Shown: positions 1 to 9,913, numbered from the stretch's first letter. The stretch: DNA of 64,000 bases from Bacteroidales bacterium (GCA_024401395.1 JAKSLD010000007.1:62001-126000); one strand, 5' to 3'. Program-made: numbers and translations. Notes: generated by a model from the letters alone, not told the origin.

Positions 1-98
1 CCCGAGACAAAATCTATACTCAAATTGTTGTAAGATTTGAAAAAAAAGGATAATCTTGCAATGCGAAATTGCTGTCACACACATATTAACATCATTAT

Positions 99-1751
99 AT
101 GTCGAATAGTCTACTCAAGTTTGTTGTTACCGCCCTGGTTATCATCATGTCGCACGATATGAGTGCGAAAGATATTGAGCCTTTACTCAATCGTCTGGAT
201 GAAGTTGTAGCCAACCGCAGTCAATATATTCAGCAGAAAGAGAATGAGATAAAAGAGATGAAGATCTTACTTCAGCGCACACCATTAAATGCGCGTTATG
301 AGGTGTGTGATGTACTCTGCAATCTCTATATGGTATGCAATACAGATTCGGCGCGACACTACAGTGAGTTGTGTCTTGCATTTGCGAAGAAAGCCGAGTG
401 GTGCAGTGAAGCACGCCTGCAAGGAGCACATATAAAATTGGCTCAATGTCTGGCAATCAACGGATTGTATGAGCAAGCCAAAGAAAAGCTAAATGAAATA
501 GAAGGTCAGATATTTGAAGAAAACAAGCTCAGTTACTACCGAGTCCTAACACAAGTATACATTTGGGAAGCCGAGTTCTCGACACTTCCAGATGCATACC
601 AGCGAACAGAGTCGAAAGTATTACAATATCGTGATTCCGTACTTTATTACGAAAACGAGAAAGTACATCAAGATCATACGGCAGCGATAATTAAAGCCTA
701 CACAGACAATGCAGAATCAAATAGAATGGTTCTGCCGATGCTGGATACCATGTCATTTGACAATCCCAACCTTCGTTTCATAGCCAATACGGCAGCATCC
801 AATTATGAGTCGTTAGGAGACAATGATTCAGCATGCTACTATTATGCCCTCAGTGCCATATCCGATGTGACACAAGGCGTTATGGAACATACCTCATTGA
901 GGCGTCTGGCAGTAAAGCTCTTTGCGAAAGGAGATATAACCCGTGCATATACCTATATTAATATATGTATGGAAGACGCAAAAGCCTGCGGTGCCCGTTT
1001 GCGTACGATTCAGATGGCAGAAGACCTGCCAGTCATACTCAATACCTATCAAGATACCGTCAACAGTCAGAAACGCAGTTTGGAATATACCGTTGTGATA
1101 CTTGCAGTTCTTCTTATAGTTGTAGCATTCACGCTCTATAAAATCTACAAGATACAGAAGAGACTCAAAGAAGCGCAAGCGCAACTGATAGAGTACAATG
1201 ACGGACTTCGCCAGAGTAAGGACATGGTAGAGCAAGCATTGCAACAAGTACAGAGAGTCAATCGCGATCTCAAAGAAAGCAACAAGATTAAAGAAGTCTA
1301 CATTACCAACTATATGAAGCAGTTCTCGGCAGGTATAGCCAAGCTAGAGTCGTACCAGCAGATGCTACAGAAAGTTGCGCATACCTCGAATTACGGAAAG
1401 CTAGTTCAGACAATCAAAGATACCGAAATACTTGACCATGAGCTAGACGTCTTCTATCAGTCGTTCGACGAGACATTCCTTGGTCTTTTCCCATCCTTTG
1501 TCAAAGATTTCAATGCGCTACTCCGTCCTGAAGAACAACTGCCAGAACCAGAAGGAAATCACCTGTCCACAGAACTTCGAATATTTGCGCTGATACGTCT
1601 AGGAATCAATGACAGCGAAGAGATAGCGTCATTCCTTCGCTACTCAATCAAGACAATATACAACTACAGAACCAAGATACGCAACAAGGCACTAGGTGAC
1701 CGTGCTATGCTAGAAGAGCAGCTGATGGAAATTGGCATTACAGAGGCGTGA
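99..1751 (+). CDS. DUF6377-type membrane-bound regulator
   Basis: A 550-residue protein with the layout of the DUF6377 regulators of Bacteroidetes. It has an N-terminal signal or anchor segment (about residues 5-22) and a TPR-like helical sensor region. One strong transmembrane helix follows (about residues 330-350, VVILAVLLIVVAFTLYKIYK), then a coiled coil (about 355-400) and a C-terminal LuxR-like helix-turn-helix (ELRIFALIRLGINDSEEIASF then SIKTIYNYRTKIRNKA). The family is thought to sense an envelope signal and act on DNA from the membrane. It lies just upstream of the glycosidase cluster in the same direction, so control of that cluster is a reasonable inference. The family call is good; the signal is unknown. 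Confidence 0.85.
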   Translation: MSNSLLKFVVTALVIIMSHDMSAKDIEPLLNRLDEVVANRSQYIQQKENEIKEMKILLQRTPLNARYEVCDVLCNLYMVCNTDSARHYSELCLAFAKKAEWCSEARLQGAHIKLAQCLAINGLYEQAKEKLNEIEGQIFEENKLSYYRVLTQVYIWEAEFSTLPDAYQRTESKVLQYRDSVLYYENEKVHQDHTAAIIKAYTDNAESNRMVLPMLDTMSFDNPNLRFIANTAASNYESLGDNDSACYYYALSAISDVTQGVMEHTSLRRLAVKLFAKGDITRAYTYINICMEDAKACGARLRTIQMAEDLPVILNTYQDTVNSQKRSLEYTVVILAVLLIVVAFTLYKIYKIQKRLKEAQAQLIEYNDGLRQSKDMVEQALQQVQRVNRDLKESNKIKEVYITNYMKQFSAGIAKLESYQQMLQKVAHTSNYGKLVQTIKDTEILDHELDVFYQSFDETFLGLFPSFVKDFNALLRPEEQLPEPEGNHLSTELRIFALIRLGINDSEEIASFLRYSIKTIYNYRTKIRNKALGDRAMLEEQLMEIGITEA

Positions 1752-1931
1752 AAACATACTGAAAAGCCATGTTTTCAGGTTTCCCGGGCGCTCCTTTTTT
1801 CGCAGGTGTTGGTATCGTAAATGCTTGATACATTGATGAGTACGATATAAAACAACTCCCAAAATACTCCACGCTACCCTTCAAATGTGAAAAAAGTGTT
1901 ATTCTTGCGATGTGGATTTAATAAAAATTAT

Positions 1932-4178
1932 ATGAAAACAATCATCGCAATTTCACTTTTAGTTCTTGGTTGCACTACTGCGATGTCGCAGACCATCTAC
2001 CAAAACAAAGAATACAAGTGGAAGGGAAATCAGATAATACAAGGTAAGTTCAAGGCTACAGCCAAGACAGCCACAGACATTGTCAGTAATTATGTTGAGC
2101 CAGAATGGAATTCGCCTGCGCCAAACTTCATGCCGCAGATGGAGACAGGTATCAACAGAGAACACTGGCAACTAAAGCGAGACATTTCGCATCTTCCGCA
2201 CTACACATCCACTCTTCTTTTAGACAATGCACTATATAATATGAGTCTTGAGGAGAGTGAACTAGCTATTGAGCCAGACTCGACATACCGTACGGGAGTA
2301 TATTGGGGTGGGGTATGGACAAGAGATGTATCCTATTCGATACTTCATTCACTTGCGCAACTCTGTCCAGAAGTATCTATGAAGTCACTCCGTGCTAAAG
2401 TAAATAGTCAGAACCGTATTATACAAGACACAGGTACAGGCGGAGCTTGGCCATGTTCGACCGACCGTACGACTTGGGTGTTGGCTGCGTGGGAATGTTA
2501 CCTGGTGACAGGCTCACAGGACTGGCTGAATTTCATATTCCCTGTAATAAAGAATACACTGGAAGACGATCGCATTGTTGCGTACGATCCAGAGACAAAA
2601 CTTATGCGAGGCGAGACATCATGGTTAGATTGGCGCGAGCAAGAATATCCTACGTGGGCAGAACCAAAAGATATATATAATTCCGAGGCGATGAATACCA
2701 CAGCGGTTCATTATCGTGCGACCCAGATATTAGCCGAGATATGCCGTCTTCAGCATCAACCAGCCCTTGCTGCTAAATATGACAATTGGGCAAATGATCT
2801 AAAAGAAGGGATGAATAATCGTCTTTGGAATGACAATATGGGGTTGTATGCTATCTACCTATATGGTCGAAATAACCTTGTCCAGCACGAGCAGATGGAG
2901 ATTCTTGGTGAGTCGTTCGCCATTCTTTGGGATATTGCATCCCTAGAGCGACAAAAGACGATCAGTCAGAATTTAGTTAGTGAGCCATTCGGAACACCCG
3001 ATTTCTATCCCAACCTGAAAGACCAGTACCCATATCATAATGATGCCATGTGGCCATTCACGCAAGGTTACTGGTTAAAGGCACAAGCCAAGGTAGGGAA
3101 CGAAGAAGGCGTTCTTCATGCCATATCCTCCATATACCGTCTTGCGGCGCTTACGCTGACAAATCTGGAGAATATGGTCATATATAGCGGTTGCGAAAAA
3201 GGGTTGCCCATCAACTCTCCACGTCAGTTATGGGGTGTCGCAGCTAATGCGGCCATAGTGCCAAATATTTATTTCGGTATCTCTTATGCTATAGATGGAA
3301 TTCATTTCTCGCCTATGGTACCAAAGTCACTCAAGGCAGAGCGCCATCTTTCCAACTTCAAATACCGCGAAGCACTTCTCGATATGAAGGTATCGGGTTA
3401 TGGCAATGTCATAAAATCGTTCCGTCTTGATGGTGTTGAGACCAGTCCATTTATTCCTGCGTCCATTACAGGAGCGCATACTGTTGAAATAATACTAGAC
3501 AACAAACAGCCAGCTCCTATGCGAATGAAACTTCAAGACAATCAATATCAGCCCCTCACGCCGAAAGCGCGTATAGAAGATAAGCAGCTCAAGTGGGAAG
3601 CCGTAGATGGAGCAGAAAGCTATGTCGTCATCAAGAACGGCAGAGACTGGAAAACACTTTCTTCAACATCGCTCAGTCAGACACTCGAAGGAGATGGAGA
3701 ATATGCAGTTATTGCTGTAGGCGAAAACAAGTGGCGTTCATATATGAGCGAACCTATAAGTTACTACAGCAATGTACGCACCTATGAAGTCGAGCATTAT
3801 GCTATGCCTTCAGCTAGTAAAGGTACAGCAGTGAATATCACACGCAATGAGAATATCCTCATCACAATACCAGTAGACATTTCTGCTGATGGACGTTATG
3901 CTATAGATTGGCGCTATGCCAACGGCAATGGTCCTGTGAATACAGAAAATAAGTGCGCCACACGTCTGCTTACGGTCGATGGTCAAGTTGCGGGTATCAG
4001 CGTATTCCCTCAGCGAGGTTCTAATGAGTGGGACAATTGGGGCTGGAGCAATGCATCTGTCGTGTCGCTTACTAAAGGTAGGCATACAATTACACTTGAA
4101 TTCAAAGATTGTGTTGAAAATATGAATCTTCTGGTCAATCAGGCATTGTTAGACCAGATGCGAATCGTAAAACTATAA
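1932..4178 (+). CDS. Exported six-hairpin glycosidase with FN3- and CBM-like domains
   Basis: I chose the start at 1932, which gives a signal peptide (MKTIIAISLLVLGCTTAMSQ). An upstream GTG at 1887 would add 15 residues and overlap a promoter-like TATTCTTG at 1900-1907. The mature protein resembles (alpha/alpha)6 glycosidases of the alpha-rhamnosidase or debranching-enzyme superfamily, with YWGGVWTRDVSYS near the N-terminal side and GAWPCSTDRTTWVLAAWECY after it. An FN3-like segment (about residues 540-600) and a C-terminal galactose-binding, CBM6/35-like beta-sandwich (GRYAIDWRYANGNGPVNTENK) follow. It is 10 nt upstream of the GH31 gene, so the two are probably co-transcribed. I cannot assign the GH family number or the substrate with certainty. 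Confidence 0.75.
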   Translation: MKTIIAISLLVLGCTTAMSQTIYQNKEYKWKGNQIIQGKFKATAKTATDIVSNYVEPEWNSPAPNFMPQMETGINREHWQLKRDISHLPHYTSTLLLDNALYNMSLEESELAIEPDSTYRTGVYWGGVWTRDVSYSILHSLAQLCPEVSMKSLRAKVNSQNRIIQDTGTGGAWPCSTDRTTWVLAAWECYLVTGSQDWLNFIFPVIKNTLEDDRIVAYDPETKLMRGETSWLDWREQEYPTWAEPKDIYNSEAMNTTAVHYRATQILAEICRLQHQPALAAKYDNWANDLKEGMNNRLWNDNMGLYAIYLYGRNNLVQHEQMEILGESFAILWDIASLERQKTISQNLVSEPFGTPDFYPNLKDQYPYHNDAMWPFTQGYWLKAQAKVGNEEGVLHAISSIYRLAALTLTNLENMVIYSGCEKGLPINSPRQLWGVAANAAIVPNIYFGISYAIDGIHFSPMVPKSLKAERHLSNFKYREALLDMKVSGYGNVIKSFRLDGVETSPFIPASITGAHTVEIILDNKQPAPMRMKLQDNQYQPLTPKARIEDKQLKWEAVDGAESYVVIKNGRDWKTLSSTSLSQTLEGDGEYAVIAVGENKWRSYMSEPISYYSNVRTYEVEHYAMPSASKGTAVNITRNENILITIPVDISADGRYAIDWRYANGNGPVNTENKCATRLLTVDGQVAGISVFPQRGSNEWDNWGWSNASVVSLTKGRHTITLEFKDCVENMNLLVNQALLDQMRIVKL

Positions 4179-4188
4179 TTCTTACATA

Positions 4189-6828
4189 ATGAGAAAAACA
4201 AAAACATCACTATTGGCTTTGGCCGTAATGACCGTTGCTACACTTATAGAAGGATGCGGCAGTTCGGTCCAGCAGCAAACAGACGAAGCTATAGCGTTAA
4301 ACAAGAACATCGCTTGGCAAGACCAGCAAGTTCGTTTCACAGTCATTACCGATGGCGTAATCCGTATGGAATATGCTGCCGATGGCAAGTTTACAGACAA
4401 TCCTTCATTTGTTGCTACTGTCCGTCAGTATCCGAAGAGCGATTACACAGTAAAAGAGACAGAACAACTTGTACTTATCTCTACACCAAAGATGTGTATG
4501 ACTTACCAGAAGGGTACCGGTAAGTTTACAGACAAAAACCTCACTATTCAGAGTGATGCCTCACTTTCCAAGACTTTTGAGTGGCATCCAGGAGTTGAGC
4601 AAAAAGAGAACCTTGGGGGTACATATCGTACACTTGACTGCTATGATGGTTCAGAATACTATTCGTGGGTAAATGGTAAATTTACACATGGCAGTGGTAT
4701 GCCATTAGAGAAAGGTCTCCTTGCTAGAGATGGCTGGACCCTTATAGACGACTCAGAAGGTCTCCTTTTCGGGGGCGATGTCAATGATGTTTCCCAACCA
4801 GGACTTCCTTGGGTTAAGGAGCGAGAGAAATCAGAGTCGACAGATAAAGACAGTCAGTCGCAAGACTGGTACTTTATGGCATACGGACACGACTATAAGC
4901 AGGCGCTTAACGACTATACCGCTTTTGCTGGTCGCATACCTCTGCCTCCTCGTTTCGTGTTTGGCTATTGGTGGAGTCGCTATTGGAGCTATTCAGATGC
5001 AGAAATGCGTAAAGTAGTATCTGATTTTAAGACCTACGATATTCCTTTAGATGTTCTTGTAGTAGATATGGACTGGCATTGGGTTGAACAAGGCAAGGGA
5101 GGTTGGACTGGCTACACATGGAATGATCGTCTTTTCCCATCACCTGAAAAGTTCCTTCAGTATCTCAAGGATAATGATCTTAAGATTACGCTCAATCTTC
5201 ACCCTGCTGACGGCGTGCCAGCATACGAAGACAAGTATGCTCAACTGGCAGAGTTCCTAGGAAGAGATCCTAAGAGCACAGAGACTATACCTTATGTCGG
5301 TTCAGACTCATTGTTCATGCGAGGTTGGTTGGATAAAATGCTTCTTCCTTTGCAGAAGCAAGGTGTAGATTTCTGGTGGCTCGACTGGCAGCAGCAGCTT
5401 CAGGATTCCAAGATTTCCTCTTTGAGCAATACGTGGTGGATCAACTATTGTGTATTCGAAAATCAGCGTCGCACACAGCCAGAGCATCGTCCTATGCTCT
5501 ATCACCGTTGGGGTGGTTTAGGTAACCATCGTTATCAGATTGGTTTCTCTGGTGATGCATACTCTACCTGGTCTTCTCTTGCTTTCCAGCCTTACTTCAA
5601 CTCTACAGCTTCTAATGTCGGCTATGGCTACTGGAGCCACGACCTTGGCGGACATATGTTTATTGCCGGCGAAAATAAGCTCGACCGTGAGCTTTACACA
5701 CGTTGGATGCAGCTTGGTACATTCTTGCCTGTCATGCGTAGCCATTCTACAAAAGATGCTAATATGAAGAAAGAGCCTTGGAATCTCGGTCCTGAGTATC
5801 AGCCTATCGTTACAGCTTCTATTCAGGAGCGTTATAAGTTGGCTCCATATATCTATACTGCGGCTCGTGAAGCATTCGAGACAGGTGTTTCCATTTGTCG
5901 TCCTTTGTATTACGACTATCCAGAGGCAGCTGAGGCCTACGCTCCTGAGTTCCGCAACCAGTATATGTTCGGTTCGCAGATGCTGATAGCTCCTATCACT
6001 GCTCCTATGAAAGATGGTGTCAGCACCGTAAAAGTTTGGTTGCCAGAAGGTGAGTGGTTTGAGACAGCTACAGGAACACTCCTCAAAGGCGGTCAGGTTC
6101 TGGAGCGTCGATTCCTTCTTGATGAGTATCCTGTTTATGTCAAGGCAGGTAGCATTGTACCTGTAACAGGAGAGACTGTCAAGAATCTCGCTTCGTGCGA
6201 CGATAAGATTTGCATTGATATTTATCCAGGTGCTTCAGATAGCGAAGGCGTATTCTACGAGGATAACGGTAACGATCGCGACTATGCAAGCAATTATGCT
6301 ATGACTCGCTTCTCTTCAAAGAGTGAGGGTAGAAAGCAGACTATAACACTTGGCGTTCGTAATGGTAATTATGAGGGTATGCCTGCTAAACGTGCATACG
6401 CGGCTCGTGTATATGGTGTAGCAATTCCTTCAGATGTGAAACTTGATGGTCGTCCTGTCGAGTTTAGCTATGATCCAGCTCGGTTGGCTCTTATGGTTGA
6501 GATGGGTGAACCTAGTCCTGCAAGTGAGCATACACTTGTTATAACATATCCAGACAACACTCCTGAACTCAATGATGGTCTCGTAGGTCAGTTCCGTCGT
6601 GTCAAGAATACGATGACAGACATGAAGTTCCGTGCTTCTTATATCAACTACCTTGAGGGACTTGGTGAGATGGGTTCAATTTGTGAGGCTATCGGTTACT
6701 ATCCAAGTGAGTTCAATTCGAGAATTGGCGATTTCCGTAAGAGTTATTCAATTCTGCCTGATTTGCTCGACCGCCAGGATATAGGTGCAGAGAATAAGGA
6801 GTGGTTCCTTAAGTCCGTGGTTTACTAA
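4189..6828 (+). CDS. GH31 alpha-glucosidase/alpha-xylosidase lipoprotein
   Basis: This is an 879-residue retaining alpha-glycosidase of family GH31. The N-terminus looks like a lipoprotein signal ending at EGC (residue about 23). An N-terminal beta-sandwich is followed by a TIM barrel with VVDMDWHW (about 288-295), the nucleophile motif FWWLDWQQ (Asp399) and the acid/base motif GFSGDAYSTW (Asp456). C-terminal beta domains follow, and a tail of about 70 residues extends past the usual GH31 end. Family members release alpha-linked glucose or xylose from oligosaccharides in the periplasm or at the surface. It sits between a six-hairpin enzyme and a GH2 enzyme. Glucosidase versus xylosidase specificity cannot be read with confidence. 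Confidence 0.92.
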   Translation: MRKTKTSLLALAVMTVATLIEGCGSSVQQQTDEAIALNKNIAWQDQQVRFTVITDGVIRMEYAADGKFTDNPSFVATVRQYPKSDYTVKETEQLVLISTPKMCMTYQKGTGKFTDKNLTIQSDASLSKTFEWHPGVEQKENLGGTYRTLDCYDGSEYYSWVNGKFTHGSGMPLEKGLLARDGWTLIDDSEGLLFGGDVNDVSQPGLPWVKEREKSESTDKDSQSQDWYFMAYGHDYKQALNDYTAFAGRIPLPPRFVFGYWWSRYWSYSDAEMRKVVSDFKTYDIPLDVLVVDMDWHWVEQGKGGWTGYTWNDRLFPSPEKFLQYLKDNDLKITLNLHPADGVPAYEDKYAQLAEFLGRDPKSTETIPYVGSDSLFMRGWLDKMLLPLQKQGVDFWWLDWQQQLQDSKISSLSNTWWINYCVFENQRRTQPEHRPMLYHRWGGLGNHRYQIGFSGDAYSTWSSLAFQPYFNSTASNVGYGYWSHDLGGHMFIAGENKLDRELYTRWMQLGTFLPVMRSHSTKDANMKKEPWNLGPEYQPIVTASIQERYKLAPYIYTAAREAFETGVSICRPLYYDYPEAAEAYAPEFRNQYMFGSQMLIAPITAPMKDGVSTVKVWLPEGEWFETATGTLLKGGQVLERRFLLDEYPVYVKAGSIVPVTGETVKNLASCDDKICIDIYPGASDSEGVFYEDNGNDRDYASNYAMTRFSSKSEGRKQTITLGVRNGNYEGMPAKRAYAARVYGVAIPSDVKLDGRPVEFSYDPARLALMVEMGEPSPASEHTLVITYPDNTPELNDGLVGQFRRVKNTMTDMKFRASYINYLEGLGEMGSICEAIGYYPSEFNSRIGDFRKSYSILPDLLDRQDIGAENKEWFLKSVVY

Positions 6829-6845
6829 TATAGTTTGTGTATTAT

Positions 6846-8708
6846 ATGAAGAAGTTATTTGTATTGCTTAGCTCATGGTTTTTGTGCCTGTGTGCCTATG
6901 CAGGCCAACCTAGAGCAGAGTATCCAAGACCTCAGTTTCAAAGAGCCGAATGGGTCAATTTGAATGGTGAGTGGTCATACGCATTCGATTTTGTCGGAAG
7001 TGGTATGGAGAAACAGATGCACCAAAGCACTGGTTTTGACGGTAAGATTATTGTCCCATTCTGCCCAGAGAGTAAACTGTCGGGTGTAGGCTATACAGAT
7101 TTTATCAATAATATCTGGTATCAGCGCTCTATAGCTATCCCACAGGAGTGGACTGGCCGCCGTATTAATCTTAATTTTGGCGCGGTGTATTATAACTCGG
7201 AGATATTCGTAGATGGACATCTGGCTGGTCGTCATTTCGGTGGCAGTACATCGTTCTCTATTGATATTACCAAATTTGTAAGCGATGGCAAGGAGCACTC
7301 TCTTGTGGTTCACGCCTATAGCGATACCCGTACTGGAAAGCAGTCTGCTGGCAAGCAGAATATGCGCCATACCCCATTCGAGTGTATGTATACCCGCTGT
7401 ACTGGTATATGGCAGACTGTATGGATGGAGCCTGTTGACAGCAAGGCTGTTATGCGCGCTCAGGTCATCACTGATATCGACCAGAATCAGGTTGTTGTCA
7501 AACCTGAGTTCTACAGCGAGGCTGGTTCTCAACTTAAGGTGACTCTCAAGGATGGTAAGAAGGTCGTGTCGCAGAAGACTGTGAATGCGCAGAACAGTAG
7601 TATCATCATTCTGCCGGTTAAGTCTCCTAAATTATGGTCTCCTGAATCTCCTTTCTTGTATGACCTTACCTATGAGGTCCTTGATAATAGCGGCAAGGTA
7701 ATCGACCATGTTGATTCTTACGTAGGTATGCGTAAGATACATACGGCCGGCAATAGGGTATATCTCAATAATCAGCCTTACTATCAGCGTCTTGTTCTTG
7801 ATCAGGGCTATTACGAGGATGGTATATGGACTGCCCCTTCTGATGAGGCTCTAAAGCATGATATCGAACTCTCTATGGCTGCTGGTTTTAATGGCGCTCG
7901 TCTGCATCAGAAGGTCTTTGAGGAGCGTTTCCACTATTGGGCCGATAAGTTGGGCTATCTTACTTGGGGTGAAGCTCCATCATGGGGTATGGATTGTAAT
8001 GACCCTGAGGTGGCTCGTAATTTCATGTCTGAGTGGAGTGAGGAGTTGGTTCGCGACCGTAACCATCCTTCTATCGTATGTTGGACTCCTATGAATGAGG
8101 AGTTCTGGCCAGATCGTGTTCAGTTCCCTCGTTTCGTAACAGATATTTATAATCTGAGTAAGATGCTCGATCCTACTCGTCCAGTCTGTGACGTAAGTGG
8201 TGGTGTGCATATCAAGACTGATATCTGGGCTATGCATCATTATGAGCAGGACCCTGCTAAACTTAAGGAGATTATCTTTAATGGTGAGCGTTTCTTTGCC
8301 GGCTATCCTGAAGTGCAGGATGTACCACGTATGAATACAGGATACAATCGTCTGACAGATAATAATGTCTACGAATTTCCTGAGTATAACCCAGCTACCA
8401 CACCTTATATCATGGATGAGATTGGTGGTATCAAGTGGGTAAAAGGACAGGACGAAGAGACTGGCAATAGTCAGACTTCATGGGGATATGGTGAGCCTCC
8501 TCATTCTCTGGAGGAGTTCTATTCACGCCTCGAGGGTATAATCGATGCAATGATGGATTTGTCGGATAATGTATGGGGATATTGCTATACCCAGCTGACA
8601 GATGTTGAGCAGGAGCAGAATGGTATCTATTTCTATGACCGTTCTTCTAAATTCGATATGAAGCGTATACGGGCTATCTTTACGAAGCAGCCTAAACTGC
8701 AGAAGTAA
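6846..8708 (+). CDS. GH2 beta-glycosidase, exported
   Basis: The start at 6846 gives the signal peptide MKKLFVLLSSWFLCLCAYAGQ; an in-frame ATG nine bases upstream is less natural. The domains are a GH2 sugar-binding jelly roll (about residues 30-190), an immunoglobulin-like domain (about 195-300) and a TIM barrel. The acid/base Glu is in CWTPMNEEFW (Glu418 from this start) and the nucleophile Glu is in YIMDEIGGI (Glu525). At 620 residues it lacks the long C-terminal domains of LacZ, so it is closer to the short beta-galactosidase/beta-glucuronidase-like GH2 enzymes of Bacteroidetes. It is the last gene of the cluster and is followed 18 nt later by a strong terminator. The exact sugar specificity is not resolved. 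Confidence 0.9.
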   Translation: MKKLFVLLSSWFLCLCAYAGQPRAEYPRPQFQRAEWVNLNGEWSYAFDFVGSGMEKQMHQSTGFDGKIIVPFCPESKLSGVGYTDFINNIWYQRSIAIPQEWTGRRINLNFGAVYYNSEIFVDGHLAGRHFGGSTSFSIDITKFVSDGKEHSLVVHAYSDTRTGKQSAGKQNMRHTPFECMYTRCTGIWQTVWMEPVDSKAVMRAQVITDIDQNQVVVKPEFYSEAGSQLKVTLKDGKKVVSQKTVNAQNSSIIILPVKSPKLWSPESPFLYDLTYEVLDNSGKVIDHVDSYVGMRKIHTAGNRVYLNNQPYYQRLVLDQGYYEDGIWTAPSDEALKHDIELSMAAGFNGARLHQKVFEERFHYWADKLGYLTWGEAPSWGMDCNDPEVARNFMSEWSEELVRDRNHPSIVCWTPMNEEFWPDRVQFPRFVTDIYNLSKMLDPTRPVCDVSGGVHIKTDIWAMHHYEQDPAKLKEIIFNGERFFAGYPEVQDVPRMNTGYNRLTDNNVYEFPEYNPATTPYIMDEIGGIKWVKGQDEETGNSQTSWGYGEPPHSLEEFYSRLEGIIDAMMDLSDNVWGYCYTQLTDVEQEQNGIYFYDRSSKFDMKRIRAIFTKQPKLQK

Positions 8709-8726
8709 AGATTGTATGGATATAAC

Positions 8727-8764
8727 AAGAGGCTGTGTCGATGTTTGGACACAGCCTCTTTTTT
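8727..8764. terminator. Intrinsic terminator after the GH2 gene
   Basis: A perfect 13-bp stem (8727-8739 with 8748-8760) with an 8-nt loop is followed by TTTT on the plus strand and preceded by A-rich sequence. It can serve the plus-strand glycosidase operon. The minus-strand remnant ending at 8772 abuts it, so it may have been bidirectional. Confidence 0.9.
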
Positions 8765-8771
8765 GGTATGA

Positions 8772-8915
8772 TTACTTTGCCTGCTGTTCGAGCCATGTGG
8801 CTAGGTTCTGTCTTGTGCCTGACAAGGGGCGGTAAAGATGATGCAGAGAATGCATGCCAATAATCCGCTGGTAGTAATCAGATTTCTCATAACTGTGTAT
8901 ATTTTGATGTGAATG
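8772..8915 (-). pseudogene. C-terminal remnant of an unidentified protein
   Basis: Read on the minus strand, this stretch encodes a protein-like C-terminus of 47 codons ending at a TAA at 8772-8774. It contains SYEKSDYYQRIIGMHS and LYRPLSGTRQNLATWLEQQ. An in-frame TAG closes it upstream, and the only ATG is internal, 20 residues before the end. The amino-acid composition and the position directly next to a terminator suggest the 3' end of a gene whose 5' part was lost. I do not recognise the family. A very short real gene is possible but less likely. Confidence 0.45.
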
Positions 8916-9016
8916 CTATGTTAATGCTCGTTTTTTGTCTGTTCGTTGATGTAAAGTTAGTAAAAAATGGAACGGTTTTTCGGTAATTGGATTATTCTGT
9001 TGTTTTATTGAATTAT

Positions 9017-9048
9017 TTTGCCTGACTTCTTCGCTGGGGGTATCTTTG
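9017..9048 (+). promoter_or_regulatory. Bacteroidetes-type promoter for the gene at 9071
   Basis: TTTG at 9017-9020, a 20-nt spacer, and TATCTTTG at 9041-9048 match the -33/-7 consensus of the Bacteroidetes primary sigma factor. Transcription would start near 9052. An ATG at 9053 would then be leaderless, so the ATG at 9071 is favoured. Confidence 0.8.
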
Positions 9049-9070
9049 AATAATGAAAGGTAATAAATCT

Positions 9071-9796
9071 ATGAATTGTCTCACTGGAAAAAGAAGTTTT
9101 GGTAGCAGAACAATAATGACTATTGTGTTGCTTTCTGTTGCTATAATGTTATGCGGACAGGTCAATAATCTGGTTTTTTCTTCGCAGAGGTCTTTCGCGT
9201 GTGTTGTTATAGACGCACAAACGTCCGAGCCATTGGAGAATGCTACTTTGCGTCTGGGACAATATGGGTGTAGTGCTGATGGAAACGGACGTATTGAAAC
9301 TTTTGCCAATGTAGGGGATACGTTGGTGTTTACTCATGTCGGCTATTTCCCTGTAGCGTTGGAAGTCAAGGAGTCTTTTTTCGTGCAGAGTATAGTGGCT
9401 GTCAAATTGTCTCCTGATACGGTGTTTCTCTCGGAAGTCGTGGTGAAGCCTAGGAATCTTTTGTTGCGGGAGGCAAGGCAGATGATTGAGGAGATGCGTG
9501 TTAATGAAGAGATAGCTAAGGTCGCTTTTGCTAACTCTAAATATGATGCGCTGTCACGTCCTTCTTCTAAAGCTATGGATGCTTTGGATAACCAGAATTT
9601 TATGCTGAATAGTCATGTCTCGAGAACGGAGAATAATGGTCTGATCACTGGTGCTTCTATATCTTTCACTCAGTCTTTGGATAGGATTGTCAGTCGTTTG
9701 AAGCGTAACCACAAAAGAGTATATAAATCGTATAAGGGTTTGGATATTAAACCTTTAAGCGCAGAGGAACTGGCTTCTCTTATTCGTGAAGAATGA
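9071..9796 (+). CDS. Carboxypeptidase-regulatory-like domain protein
   Basis: A 241-residue exported protein with an N-terminal hydrophobic segment (TIMTIVLLSVAIMLCGQ). A CarboxypepD_reg-like beta-sandwich follows (VVIDAQTSEPLENATLRLGQ, then GDTLVFTHVGYFPVALEV and DTVFLSEVVVKPR). This is the same small domain that caps SusC-type receptors, but no beta-barrel follows. The C-terminal 100 residues are charged and have no motif I know. Stand-alone proteins of this type are common and uncharacterised in Bacteroidetes; they may be surface or periplasmic. The start was chosen from the promoter position; ATG 9053 is the alternative. It appears monocistronic. Confidence 0.65.
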   Translation: MNCLTGKRSFGSRTIMTIVLLSVAIMLCGQVNNLVFSSQRSFACVVIDAQTSEPLENATLRLGQYGCSADGNGRIETFANVGDTLVFTHVGYFPVALEVKESFFVQSIVAVKLSPDTVFLSEVVVKPRNLLLREARQMIEEMRVNEEIAKVAFANSKYDALSRPSSKAMDALDNQNFMLNSHVSRTENNGLITGASISFTQSLDRIVSRLKRNHKRVYKSYKGLDIKPLSAEELASLIREE

Positions 9797-9824
9797 ATTA
9801 TTTATCGTTTTACGATAAATAATT
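9796..9824. promoter_or_regulatory. Palindromic operator candidate upstream of the DUF2975-XRE operon
   Basis: A perfect inverted repeat with 12-nt arms (9796-9807 and 9813-9824) surrounds TTTTA. Its core is TATCG-N5-CGATA. It begins at the stop codon of the preceding gene and lies 10 nt upstream of the -33 box of the next promoter. It could also form a weak terminator hairpin for the preceding gene. Confidence 0.6.
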
Positions 9825-9834
9825 ACTGTTTTTA

Positions 9835-9866
9835 TTTGGCGGATTCAAAGATGCGTTATACATTTG
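9835..9866 (+). promoter_or_regulatory. Promoter of the DUF2975-XRE operon
   Basis: TTTG at 9835-9838, a 20-nt spacer, and TACATTTG at 9859-9866 form a full Bacteroidetes promoter. The predicted start near 9870 falls on the second palindrome. This places the true start codon downstream (9914). Confidence 0.75.
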
Positions 9867-9868
9867 CA

Positions 9869-9883
9869 TATCGAAAAACGATA
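9869..9883. promoter_or_regulatory. Second TATCG-N5-CGATA operator candidate
   Basis: TATCG (9869-9873), AAAAA, CGATA (9879-9883) repeats the core of the palindrome at 9803-9817. It sits over the predicted transcription start, where a bound repressor would block the polymerase. Confidence 0.6.
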
Positions 9884-9913
9884 AATATTGAATCTAATAC
9901 AATAAAGACACAA

